In this document: piece by piece, positions 12,501 to 24,800 of the stretch
How the letters are laid out: each line of letters opens with the position of its first letter
How positions within the stretch are numbered: the first letter of the stretch is position 1
Assembly (NCBI GenBank): GCA_016785225.1
Contig: JAFBJZ010000377.1
Coordinates: 186,001-250,000 of the forward strand
Source: Psettodes erumei
Lineage: Eukaryota; Chordata; Actinopteri; Pleuronectiformes; Psettodidae
DNA: 64,000 nucleotides
Direction: 5' to 3'
Program-made: the position numbers and the translations under genes
Notes under the pieces: model-generated
Databases searched by the model: none
The model's input: only the letters and a program-made list of their open reading frames with translations
Told to the model about the DNA's origin: nothing

Positions 12501-12668
12501 GTAGTTAAACTATAACTTCTGAAATTTAGACTAAATTAACTTAACATTAAAGCCTAGGCTTTATGATAGTTAACCTTATCACTCACCAGTAGAAACTGAT
12601 TCAACAATCATATTTAGAGCTTCTTCTGCACCATAGGTTCTGTTGATTCTTGAAGCAGCCGCCATCAT
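9519..12668 (-). pseudogene. Decayed, spliced DDE-type transposase-like gene
   Basis: Exon 1 (12587-12668) starts MMAAASRINRTYGAEEALN and ends in phase 1 at a good donor (CTG|GTGAGT). Exon 2 begins at 11841 after an acceptor (TTTTTGGTAG) and the phases join as G|AA. Exon 2 carries HFRNVFYEEKCS, DQCDVCASF, VHNFTLFDLQSKEGYCY, WDESEGDLSS, VAWSDGGGYQNWN and GHTQMECDSMHSTI. After the LINE insertion it continues with SIRPGEKAGDP, TVQYKLSFSE and, in another frame, IKERKFQDLQSMKHVMP. In-frame stops at the ends of the KEKSV and VFAHL segments, a frameshift before IKERKF and the 9878-11105 insertion make it dead. I recall homologous transposon-encoded proteins in fishes but cannot place the superfamily. 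The paired Cys and Asp/Glu-rich motifs fit a zinc-binding DDE transposase. Confidence 0.7.
9878..11105 (+). mobile_element. Rex1/Babar-type LINE, 5'-truncated, nested in the transposase relic
   Basis: Plus-strand frames read as the C-terminal half of a reverse transcriptase: LLFVDFSSAFNTIIP, then in a shifted frame HGAPQGCILS, LLKFADDTTLIGL (catalytic ADD), NLELNALKTVEMIVDF, LTKKAQQRMYFLRQL and, after a stop, ITVWFAAATARDKAKLQR. It ends with AATAAA and the short CTGATT-type repeats typical of Rex1 3' ends. A 5-bp duplication CAGAT flanks it (9873-9877 and 11106-11110). At least one frameshift near 10070 and a stop near 10530 inactivate it. Confidence 0.85.
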
Positions 12669-13928
12669 GGAAGCTGGTTAAATTTTCCAAGTCATACATT
12701 TAATCCTACATGTATTATTATACACAATACTTCAAGTACAGAAAAAAACATAGTGCCGCCCTCAAGTTTCCAAGGTGTGGAGCCATGTCTTCAAATCACT
12801 GTCACCACTGCTAAGACAAAGTAATAAGCTAACCTGAACAATGAGAGCTGTGGATTAGTCAGAAAGTCATTGAATGAAGGAGAGAACTATGAGAGTTTGA
12901 GTTAAGCGGGTAAAGGGAAAGCACTACAAGACATTACCAAAAACACAAATACCAACAGCTGGAAATGACTACTGCACATCAGCACTTGCCCTTTTTCCAG
13001 GCAATCAATAAAACTAGGATAATAATAAGTCTATTTTAATTATAGTCTGACAATAATAGTCTATGAGTAATATTTGTTGTTGTGGTTTTATAGTTTTTAA
13101 TTTATTTTTTATGCATTCCTCTTTTGTTACAGGATGCAAATTTGTGCCATCAGACACCATCAGGTTATGGTGGCAGACTGACAATCATAACACTGGAGGT
13201 TAATGAAGATGCCAACCTTCATCTGGTTAAATTTATCATGCTACATGCAGAAAAAGGATCATCATCCACATCCCTCACTGTAAGTGGACTAAGCTATTTC
13301 TATTATTGATTTGGATAAAGGATTATTGAAACTCTTTTCAGCATTAACACCCCATCCGTGACTTCTTCTGGATCAAACCTCTTAACCCGAGTCATTGGCT
13401 TGTAACTGGTTCCAAAGAGACCTCACTTTCAGAAACAAGTGTTTATTGAAACAAACAACCTGACAGTTAAGAGACACACAGGATGTGATGTGTCCACAGA
13501 TGTACATACACATGCACAGCTGTGTGTCCGGAGTCACACATGGGCATGCAACTGCGTCTGGCTGAGTTGTACTAATCACATACAGACACACGTGTACACA
13601 TGGGACATTAAGAATCACACAAGTGCATGTTAATGCATCTTGTCCTCTCTGATCCTCGCCCTTTTTACTTCGTGGATTGACCTCAGTGGTATAATCTCTG
13701 TCTTTATCGGGACCTGCAGTCCTCATGGAGCCCAAAGCCTGGTTCTAATGATGCAAAATGTCATTTCTGAGGTCATTGTTAAGATTAGAAGTAGTGTGCA
13801 CTGAGGTTAGGTTTAAGGTTTAGGTTTGACATTAAAGGGTTATATGGTTAGGGCAAGTGTTTGGGTTAGGCTTTCCATAATGAATGGAAGTTAATATAAT
13901 GTCCTAACAAGCATAGCTGCACAAATTT

Positions 13929-13965
<37 letters not shown>

Positions 13966-16900
13966 ATGTGCGTGTGTGTGTATGTGTGTGTGTGCGCGCG
14001 CGTGTGTGTTTTGGGGAGAGGGACATAGTCAACAGCCAAAAACACTTAGCTATAAAAGGGATAATTTCTTTGTTTCTGCTTCATGCTAACTGCACTGCCT
14101 GGAAACCCCGAACAATTTCACAAGGCATTTAAGACCCAGGAACATGATAACTAGAAAACCAAATAGATTGCCTCAGCCCCAAACAATCACTTTTTCAAGA
14201 CTTTCAGACTCTTTCTAATGACTTCACCTTTCAACCTCTTTGCATGCAAACACATTCTCTTGAGTGAATTTCATCTGAATTATTATCCTGCAGCCACGTT
14301 TGGCTTCTAACCACTACTAATGATACCATGCCTAATGTTTCTACCTGTGCTATTGCTAAAGCTGAAAGAGCTCTCAGGATTTAAATATTATATTTTCAAA
14401 AGGACTACAACTATCATCGAAACAGCGAATAAGCTGGTTAACCATTTTGAATTGAAAGAAGTTACAAGTGGTGACCTGACTCGTTTCCATTGTGTTTTAC
14501 AGTGTCGTAACTCCATTTACTGAACACACACTGAACTCTGTGTTCATACTCATGATTATCAAATTTAGACATTTTCTTCTGTATCCAAAGCAATCCATGT
14601 GATTGTCTGCACATTGTGAGCATGCAGCAGGACTTTCAATGATGCAGATGTGCCAGAATGTAAACAAATCGGCTATAGGTTATGAATTTAATATTAAGAT
14701 ATTCAACAAGGTTAATCCTTCGCTTTTCACCATTTGTTGCACAATGGCACACTTCACCACTTGACAGCAGATTCGGACTAGCTGAAGTTAGGGGCTGTCT
14801 TAAAAGTCCTTCAGTTTGCATTATGGTCCAAGTCATGTCTGAATTGTCATTTTCAGCTAACCTCTTGTTCTGTTTGCAATATTAATTTTCACCAAGACCA
14901 TTAATAAATATAGTTTATTTCAATGCAAGCTTCAAATACAAGTCTTGTTTTATTCTTCAATTAATTTGAGTATATGGTTAAAATATTATGTTTGTTAGCA
15001 GCTGTAGAAAATAATTAAATGCAGAAAATGAAGCAGCGACAATTTCTTAGAGTGTCCAGAGCAGCAACCACTTTCAGTATAAATCCATAGATAATAATAG
15101 ATACATTTTGGCAAAAAACAGGGTTCTGGAAGTTCAAGTCTTATTAGTAATTTCTTAATAAACACTTAAAGTGGAGGACCTGGTTGAACCATCAGAACAA
15201 AAGATGAACAACCGTGTTCCACTTTTCTAGAAAAGCCTAAACAGGTTGCATCTGTCATTTCAAATTCCTTTGTCTTTTGACTTCACTGACGTTCCTACTG
15301 AATACATCTGAGATGGATTAAACACACATTAGCTTTGGTTGGAATCCATCAACATTCAGTCTTTCAGTTTGTCTTTCAGGACATAAATGGTCTCATTGAC
15401 TCAAGAGATAACAGCACTTATGGAGGGTTAAAACAGTGTTTCTCCACAAGTGCTTTTGTCCCCTCTCATGTAAAGTGTTCAGTTGGCAGAGCACTTCTTG
15501 TGATTATGTCCTCCACAGACAGAGCTCAGGCTACAATTGCTGCAGCTCACAGCAGGACAGGCCATTTACAGTGAAAACCCAGGGAGTTTTGTCAGCTGAG
15601 AGAACCCAGAAATGAGGCTGTGGAAACACAGCAGACATGCCTGTCACTCTGACTTCACAGCTCAGGCCTGATGGTCAAAAACACACAGTTGTTCATATTG
15701 AATATTTTCCACCTGACATCTGCGGAGCCCTAAACAACTTAGGGCCAATGGCCAATGACAGCAACCATGAGTAAAGGCACGTGTTAGTTATCAGATGATT
15801 TAGCACTTAACTAGCATTAAAATCTTTCCCCATCAATAGAACTTTACTACCACATGTCCACCTCATTTGTCTTTTTTTCACATTAAATTCTTCTATAAAA
15901 TGTATCAAGGCGACATGGCAGCTTAGTGTGCCATCTTTGACGATTTTCCCCTTCTTGCCAAGTTGAAGGATATTACCACAGGGTTGCCTTTGAGAGGAGC
16001 TCAATTGTGCAGTCAGAGACTGACTGCAGTAGACTGTTGCATGTAGCGTCTGTGTGTCTCCTCATGTCTCCTTTCTAATGACAGAGGTAGAGGTGGACTT
16101 CATTCCACAGTAATGACATAGAGAATGAAAAGGCTAAGAACCGGCCTTAATTGATCTAAGACACATGGATGATAATGCTTTTCAAAAGTTGCCGTCATTC
16201 GAGAATGTAAACATTTCTTCCAGCAGACATTTAACCTGGTGCTATAGCAGAGCTGCAGTGTTAATTTATAGCCCTAGGTTTAGTGTAATTCTGGGTTAAC
16301 AAGGTGAAATGAGGCTAAGTTAGCCAATGAAAAGACTGATTATTGCTGACCAGGCTCATTTCATGCTTTTTACACTTTTTTTTCCCTTTGCACATTTTAG
16401 CTCATGTGTTTAGCTAATGTTAAAATGCTGAAATCCTGCTCCAAAGCAGGGCCAGCAAGATCCAGGCTAAAGTCTGGGCTTTGCCAGTGTGAAAGCTTTC
16501 TTTCCCTGAGGCTTACAACTCCGTTAGTCTCTGACTGTATTAAATAGGTTTATTTTATTCTGATCAAACAGAGTTGCACAAACTGCATAAACAGGCAGTG
16601 ATCTCATCTTTCACAGAGCAGAAGTTTAGTTTCAAGGTGTTGATTAGTGACACCAAGGCCTTAATTACCTGCAACTAGTGAAGGCACAATCCTGGCATGG
16701 AGCATTACAACTGGATGAATGCTTTAGAGGAATAGAGCAGGCAGTGAGTGCTTCACATGCTCCTGTTGACACTAAAGAAAATAGAAGTTTTATCATTAAG
16801 GAGAAATTGTGTTTCAAGTTTAGCTAGTCCCACATCTTTGTTGGAGACTTGGCTGCATTTTGAAGACTTATATGATAATTTTACAGTTTGAATATGTTTA

Positions 16901-18400
16901 ATAGCTAAAGCATCTGGTGCATACAAAACCATAGAGGATAGTGTACCTGTTTTGTTTTATCGTGGTGCTGTGTTGTCAGTTTTAAATACTTAAATAAGGT
17001 TCCAATGCTGTGGGACCTGCGTGCAGATTATGCACAACACCTCCATACAATGACAAATATATCATGGTTGCTGTGGTATTATGGCTACAGACACAACCTA
17101 AACACAACCTCACCAACACCACTCCACCTGGCTCAGCATGGTGTTTATTTGGAGCCAGGAAATTACTGATGAGGCACAAAAAAATGGACTCAAGGGAAAG
17201 AGCATGGCGGTTGGTACCGCTGAATGTTTGGATACGGTATCTGAGGAGGTAGAATGCTGTCCATTGGTATGTCCCTGATGGATGTTTGGCTGCCATGCTG
17301 TGTGAAGCCCTGTATTTCAAGAGGCGCGGTGACGGTTGCTCTATTGAAGCAGCAGTCCTCACTATTATAAAACCACATAAATATTTCACCAGAGCCTTGA
17401 TAAAGCTCAGTTTTAAAGCACTCTGCTCTTAACATATACAGAATGACATTGTTTTCTTTACATATCATCTTTAAAAAACTTTGGGGGTTTTTTGTTGACG
17501 AATACCAAAATATATTTATCTTACAACAGTAGTAAACACGCATACTATTCAGACACAACACAAGCAAGATTCATATTGTAATGTGAGCTGAGTCCTGCAT
17601 TACATTATTAAGGTAGTATTACAATCGAAGGGTTTTTTCTGGAGTAACTCTTATGGATTTTAGTTACAGAATTTATTTCAGGGCCCTTCTTTACTGCATG
17701 GATTGTGCTACGTTACAGTGCATGTCACAAATGAAACAGAAATGATCGGTTTCAATAGGCTTTTTATTAATACTGTAGTTATTTTCACACACTGAAGCTG
17801 AAGTATTTACAATGATGCAAAACAAAACTCTGCATATGTAATATAGGAACTGTGTAGGATAGGTACAGATGCTGAATTACATAAGTGCTAGTCAACCCTG
17901 TCTTGTGTATTTTGCTACAAGTTCACAGTGACATCACACATTCTGTCCTCTATTCAGTCAGCCTAGGAGTGAATCTTTTTGCAGTCTGATCCATCCCTTG
18001 CATTCCTCTGAAGATACCATGGGGCAGACGACTGCATGTTCAGGCATTTCAGCATTCACTGTCTCCAAGAGGGATGTCTGATTATGTAGCTGGTGGCCAT
18101 AAACCTCCGTGAAGAAAAGAAATCCTCCTTTGGGGTGAGGAATGGAGAGTGATGTGGAAGGAAATGTGACGCCATCCTGGTATGGGCTGTTGTTTGCTTG
18201 TGCTTGCTCGTTTGTTTGTATTTTGTGAGTGAATGTTGTTGTTGTTGGATGTCAATTGTCAGTGTTCTGGTTCCAGTTGATCCTGAGATGTCTATGAGCT
18301 ACATGTTGGTACAGAGAACTGTGTGAGAGTTTTGAAAATGTGAGCTCTGTATAGAGAATATACAGAGCAATTATATAGAGTATAGAGTAGTATAGAGAAT
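12669..18400. other. Intergenic DNA, no gene seen
   Basis: Only short motif-free open frames occur. The one clear feature is the (TG)n run at 13930-14008. I see no splice-bounded exon, tRNA-like element or long repeat. Confidence 0.5.
13930..14008. repeat. (TG)n microsatellite, compound
   Basis: TG repeats interrupted by CATGTGCG and by a (CG)n patch of potential Z-DNA character near 13994-14002. Confidence 0.95.
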
Positions 18401-19012
18401 TGCAATAACAGTGTGGTTCACTGCGGCTACGGCCAGGGACAAGGCCAAACTACAGCGGGTCATCCATTCTGCAGAGAAGGTGATCGGCCGCAGCCTCCCA
18501 TCTCTCCAGGAGCTGTTCATCTCCAGGACACGGAGACGAGCAGCCAGGATTGCTGCTGACCCCTCTCATCCTGGACACAAACTGTTTCAGACCCTTCCCT
18601 CTGGCAAGAGGCTCCGGTCCATCCGGACCAGGACCTCGCGCCACAGAAACAGCTTCTTCCCCACTGCAGTCAGCCTCATGAACAATGCCCCTGCCCCCTG
18701 AACAACACCCCCCCTCACCATTTGCACTACTTTGCACTGCCAGACACTTCAACCACATGTATATAACCCCTACCTCCTTTTAGATTGTGTTCTAACTTAT
18801 TTACTTTTATTCTATTATTTTTATTCTGCTATACCTCTATTATTATTGTTGTGGTTGTTGTTGTTGTTGCTTTCATTTTTCATGCTGCTTTTTTAATTTT
18901 TAATTTTTTCTTATTCTGCACCTGACACCAAAGCAAATTCCTAGTGCTGTAACCTGACCGTTACTGCACCTGGCAATAAAAATCTTTCTGATTCTGATTC
19001 TGATTCTGATTC
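18401..19012 (+). mobile_element. Rex1/Babar-type LINE 3' end (second copy)
   Basis: This fragment carries the same C-terminal coding segment as the copy at 9878-11105 (ITVWFTAATARDKAKLQR, SLPSLQELFISRTRRR) and the same 3' UTR, ending with AATAAA and four CTGATT-type units. It retains 20-odd bases around LRSIRTRTSRH that the first copy lost. It is strongly 5'-truncated, as is usual for LINE insertions. Confidence 0.85.
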
Positions 19013-20194
19013 TTGCAGTAAAATTAGCTCCAATTCACCAAGAGGGTGGTTGCAGTATAAACCTCGGTAAATAGGGGCAAATGGAGCTAAATGGCAAAAG
19101 TAATTTTTTGCAACACCTTCTACACAAAAAGGCCCAAATTTTATTTAAGCTTTTGCAACTATATACTGTATATATATATAAGAACTTGAATGAAAAACTA
19201 CTAATGTCCTTTAATTTTACTTACAGGTACTTGATGGGCAATTTTGCCATAAACCACTAGCATGCTAATGTAGATCAGTGAATGATTTACAACAGGGATT
19301 ACAATAGCAACAGAATACCTGTTGATGACAAAAACATATGTTAGAAGCGTTGAAATGAAACAGAAACATACATGTGGTATATCTGCTGCAATTTGTTCCA
19401 GTTCCTGTGTTGTGGTTAATGGTGATCAGGGGGCTGCTGCTTGGTGCTCGGTGTCTGAAACAGAAGTGGTTAATGTTGTAAAAGAGAATTTCATGGATTA
19501 TACTTTATATAACCTCCCAGTACTGCTGTCAAAATGCCACGTTACAATAGTCAATTGGACTTCTCTCCATCTAAGATGGTACCCTTCAGTACAGGTGCTT
19601 TAGAGCTACATGAGCTGGGTTGCCGTGGCAATGATGAAGAGGAGGACGAAGATGGAGACAAATACCATTCCGATTGATCGACCCATTAACCCATCAGTGG
19701 ATCATCCCAACCAATCCCGAACCCATCCCAAACATCCTTCGTATCAAAATTCAAATGAAAATTAGTTGGGGTTTTTTTGTTACCCCATGAACATTTTCTA
19801 AAGCTCCATCAGCCCCAATTCATTCTGAACAATCTTACAATGAACACTTTATTTCTGGGAGTGAAAGTTGTCCTTACTAAATTAATAAGTAAGTTAGTCA
19901 CTATTAATACGAAATTCACTGTCTATGCTAACTAAATAATAATCCTTTCATTAGCCAGTGCTTCCCAAAGGTATATGTATGCTCATTCCCCAGGGCAGAA
20001 CAGTTTCCAAAAATTTAAATATTACCAAAAATGTCTCTTATCTTGCACATTTTTCAACCGATTGTGTGTGTGTGACATTTGTAAAGCATTTGTTCTATTT
20101 CATCATTGTATTATTAATAATAGAAATGTTCAATTTTTTTTCTTGAATCATAGAGCTGGTGTCCCCTAGTTTTTCTTATTTCAAATCTTTTGTG

Positions 20195-20310
20195 CATTTA
20201 TGTAGATATGACCAAAAATGGTATATCTCACAATGGTGAAGAACCCCTCAAAAAACTCCTGGTTTTGGATAATGACCTGGATCAAATTTAATGGTTTCTA
20301 AGTTAAACCA
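20195..20310 (+). repeat. Dispersed fish repeat fragment
   Basis: It contains TATCTCACAATGGTGAAGAA, then CTCCTGGTTTTGGAT and TTCTAAGTTAAACCAAAAGC. The same order of motifs occurs in reverse complement at 21727-21850, so this is a repeat family rather than unique DNA. Confidence 0.65.
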
Positions 20311-21726
20311 AAAGCCATCAAAAACAAACAAACAAACAAACAAACAGTAAACCAGAAATATAACCTCCTTGGCCAAATTAACAAAGCCAACCACATTCCC
20401 TAAAAAAAGGTATAGGCAGGTCAGTCTTGCCATGATAAAATGTTTTTGTATCTTCCTTTGTAGATACACAATGCATCTATGATGACAAGGCCATATTTTC
20501 ACTTAATAAGACCTTGTCTAGCTGAGGCATGTTTTGCATTTACTGTAAATAGTGTAACTCAGTTGGGACTATAAAGATCTGTATTGTTTAAAACTAATTT
20601 GCTGCTACTAAACTGTGTTTGTGTGTGTTTTGTGGACTACTCGTATTATTTTCACTGTGTGTAACTGTCATTTTCATATACATAAAGGATCTGGATTCTT
20701 CTACCACTGCAGAGAAGTAAAGCTGCAGTCAACCAGTTGGAAAGGAGGAGCCCATGAATTATCTCATCCTGTTTAACAGTGTGAGCTCACTGGCTTCTTG
20801 TGCTCACACCATGTGCACACTAACAGGATGCTTCATAATGAGGAACATTCATAATGAACTGCAATTGCTTCATTAATAGGAAACAACAAAGCAAATGGAA
20901 TATGTACTTCTGGGCTGAAAGGGTGTTCGTTTTAGAACCTCCATAAAAACCATCCAGTGTTTGGCATGAAGTTTAAGTATGTGTCAACATCTTTGTGCTT
21001 CAAATACAGAGGCAAGCAGGCCAAAAGGAGGTCAGAGGAACAGAGGATGAGGAGGAAGACAGGAGAAGGAAGGTGGAAAGTTCATGTTGTTATGAGAGAG
21101 AGGGATATATGTCTTCAACCTTGGGAAGAGGGACAATCCAATTTCTCTGCACCTTGTAGATATTTCATGCCAGCAATGGAATGCTGAACATCCCTCAGGG
21201 AAAAGTACACATATACTAATGCACAGATGGATTTAACAAACATGTTAAACACGGGGAAGAGAAAACTCTTACCACTGTTAAATAAAGTAAATAACAGGGT
21301 GCTGATTAAATTAAAATATATACATTTCAGGTATGTGACAACATGTACACAATTATACTATTACAAATCTACTCTGTATGCATTGGTCCATTTTCCACAA
21401 CAAATCTGAGGCCGGATCAAGCAAAGTAGGCCACATGAAATATATGATCCCTCCAGGTTGTTCTGTGTCTATGTCCCTGGATTTCCTCTTAGTTGGACTT
21501 TCAGTGTAAAGGCAGAACATCAGTTCCATCCCAGAGTCCTTCAGCTTGTCAGTGCTGCTCACCCTGTCTCTGAAGCCCAGTCATCGTCCAAAGGTTCTGT
21601 TATCTCATTCGTTCAGTCACAGACCAAAACTCATGAACATAGGTGAAAACTGGAGTGTAGATTGGCTTATAGGTGGCAGTTGCTTCCAAATTTTTTTTAG
21701 ACAACAGGATTACACAAAAACTAAAG

Positions 21727-21850
21727 AGGCGGCTCTTGGTTTAACTAAGGAACCATTCCATTTTGGGACTGATCCAGATCGGTATCCCATTCCAGGATTT
21801 TTTTTTTTTTTAATTCTTCAGCATTGTGAGATATGGCAAAATGTCACATT
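21727..21850 (-). repeat. Dispersed fish repeat fragment, inverted relative to 20195-20310
   Basis: On the minus strand it reads TATCTCACAATGCTGAAGAA, TCCTGGAATGGGAT and TCCTTAGTTAAACCAAGAGC, matching 20195-20310 with scattered differences. A shorter relative of one end is at about 8526-8552. Confidence 0.65.
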
Positions 21851-24800
21851 TCGAGTCTTAGCTCCAAAAATGCATAAAGAAAAGTATAAAGTATATCATA
21901 CCACATGAGCAGCGGGTCCTCAGTCACACACACTCTTCTTCTTCCTTTCTTCTTTCTCTTTCTTTCTCCATCTTCTTTTTGGTTGTGACTGCAGATGTGA
22001 GTGGATTAATCAGGGACTGGGAAAGGTGAAGCATTCTGTGGTTTGATGATTTTTCCAAATGTTCCATATAGCCAACCAACCCTGCAAACCAATGTTCCAA
22101 ATTTGCGAAGACACATTCACACGTAGCTTCACTCCAAAAAAACATCTGAAAGGAAACTCCAAACACTGAGTAAACGCAGTTGGCAGTTGGCAGTCAACCC
22201 ACAGTCAGATGAAATGATACAGTCACTACTGCATGTGTATCCACTACAGAGTTGGACAGAGATAGTAGGATTGGCCCATTATGCTACTTTACAAAAAAAG
22301 GCAACAGATGCCATGCAAACCAGTAGGAAAACAGTTAAGTATAATGCCACATGGCCACAGCAGTCATGTTTGGTTTCATCAGCTAGATTTATGCCATACA
22401 CATGGGGCTAATGGAATCCATTCTTACCTACTGTGTAGGTTTAGATTTACAGATCAGTGTTGGATTGTTTTCCGTTGAAAACTCCACTGCAACATTTAAT
22501 ATGTGCATCATATCTGAGCAAGTGTATGCTACTTTGTGTCATTACTGAATTATTCACATGGGGGGCTTTATTCATGAGTCTCAGTTGACAATGAGAGTGA
22601 GGGTCACATTGAGCACATCTGTGGTGGAACTCTCTTTTCTTGATCTGTGTCACTGCAAAGAAAATCATAAGTGAACCTTTCTAACTTGCTTTATATTTTA
22701 AAAAATCTGTAAGAGTAATGTTGCATCCACCTCTTTGGTTGGGGTCAGGGCTTAGGTTTGTTTATGAGTCCAATCGCATAGATAACTGCTTATATGGAGG
22801 TTGGGATCATGTAGTCGTGGCTAGTTCTATTCTACAATACTGTGTCAGTGCTTAAGAAATGTCTGACTGCACTGGGGAAAATCACAGTCGTCTTGGGTGG
22901 CACGAAGCCCAGGATGTAGTGATGGTGTACAGTAAAAGTTGGTTCCCCCCAACAACCATTTCATGTTCTGAGGTGATCACTGTCATTAAAATGCATAATT
23001 CCCTGAATGAACGAGGTTGTTAGCAAATTGGAATGTGAAAACGATCACAGATGGGAAGTGACAGTGGAGGAATATGGCTTCTACCCAGTCAACAGCTGGT
23101 GATTCAGATTAAGTTTAGGGTGAGGTCAGAGAAAATTGTGTTGATGTATTGATAGGGAAATAGTCTCCTACTTCACAGCAGAAGGATTTGAGCAAAGCGT
23201 TTAGGCTGCCTGTGAACAGAGCTAATGGTGTGTCTACACAGGAGGCGTTCAGCCATGTTTTTCAGTTTTCTGTCCCACATGAACTTCTTTTCATTAATCC
23301 ATCTGCATACACTAACGAAGAATGACTTGCATTCATAGTAGATGCGGACGCAGATTCGGACAAGGACAACCATAAAACTCAGGTAGCCTGTGGTTGCAGT
23401 GATTTGAGCAAAAACAATGACATAGCATACCACACACAATGCTAACATGCATTTCTTAATCTGGTATAATGTTCTCAATTGCATTTTAGGGTGTTAGCAT
23501 AATAACATTAGCACTAGACACATAGTGCCACTGAGGCCAATGGGACTGTCATTAGCGCATCATAAAGTATTAAAAATATTGACCTGATGAGAGCCTAGAG
23601 GATGACTGCTACAGTTCATCCTGAAGAAGTCAAGAATGAGTGATGTTGTTCTGGCAACCCTGAAACCAGGAGTTGAACCTCGTATAACTTTATGCCCATT
23701 TCCATCTGTCTGTTTCCATTTTCTCCTCCTCTACAAATGGTCTTGTGTTTGGATTTAAATGCCATAAGCATCTAGTTTAGCCTCTTAATGCACTTTAAGC
23801 CATTTTCCGACACAATACATTGACACATGCACACACACACCTTGTAGATGTTGTACTGTGTACTAACAAGTAACATATGTGTCATTAAAGCTGTGGGACT
23901 GGTAACTGTCACCTGGACAGCCTCAGACTAGCAGCTGATGAGGACAGAGCTCAGGACAAATTCAGCGTGTCGAGGGCAGATAGACACTCACCTGAGGAAA
24001 ATACCAGGTAAAGGAAAGCATTCAAGGAGTCATCATTACTACAGCAGAGGAGAAGTGATAGTTTCACGATGACAGCTGCTAGAGTTTGTAATTGCCATAT
24101 TTGAAAAAATTTGATATGATCCTTTGATATGCATATGCAGCCTCAGGAGCCCCTTTTAATAACCTTAGGGCCCTCATTGCCATTGTTGGAGAAGGGTGTA
24201 GGTATCTTAATTATAGTTTTATTTACAGCATTGAAGCCAAGCTAGAAGTGGCAGATGGGGTGATATATTTGGTAATGCATGATTTATTCACTTTCAGTGG
24301 GTCTTCACCCTTACAGTACTTCTACACTCATATGCCAACATATTTAAATCTTATGCAATCCACTACAATAATCCTGCAGAAAACAAGTTCTGACCCTCCA
24401 AAAGGGTATCTTCACTTTTGTGCCATAGTGTGTCACAGTACAGATTGTGCCATTAAAATGATTTGTTGCTAGGTCCAGTGGATTTAATTACCACTAAGCC
24501 TCTATTCCAACTCTGAGTTGACCCAGGCTTTAATTGAATCCCAGGACAGCACGGATGGGGTTATCAGTCAAATGATCAAAATGATAAATGACAGCCATGT
24601 AATTGTGGCATTAATGGTGGTGGTGTGTGATGTTTTCCAAACTTTGGATCATTTTCCAGCAGGATGGAACAGATTTTGGAGCACCTAATAAATAACATTG
24701 TTGCAGAATTGAGTGAAGCTGACAACAGAGAGAGAACCTCGGGGGAACAGACTGTTTACAGTGTTTGAGACTGATGTGTAAGCAAATCCTGAGACAAAGA

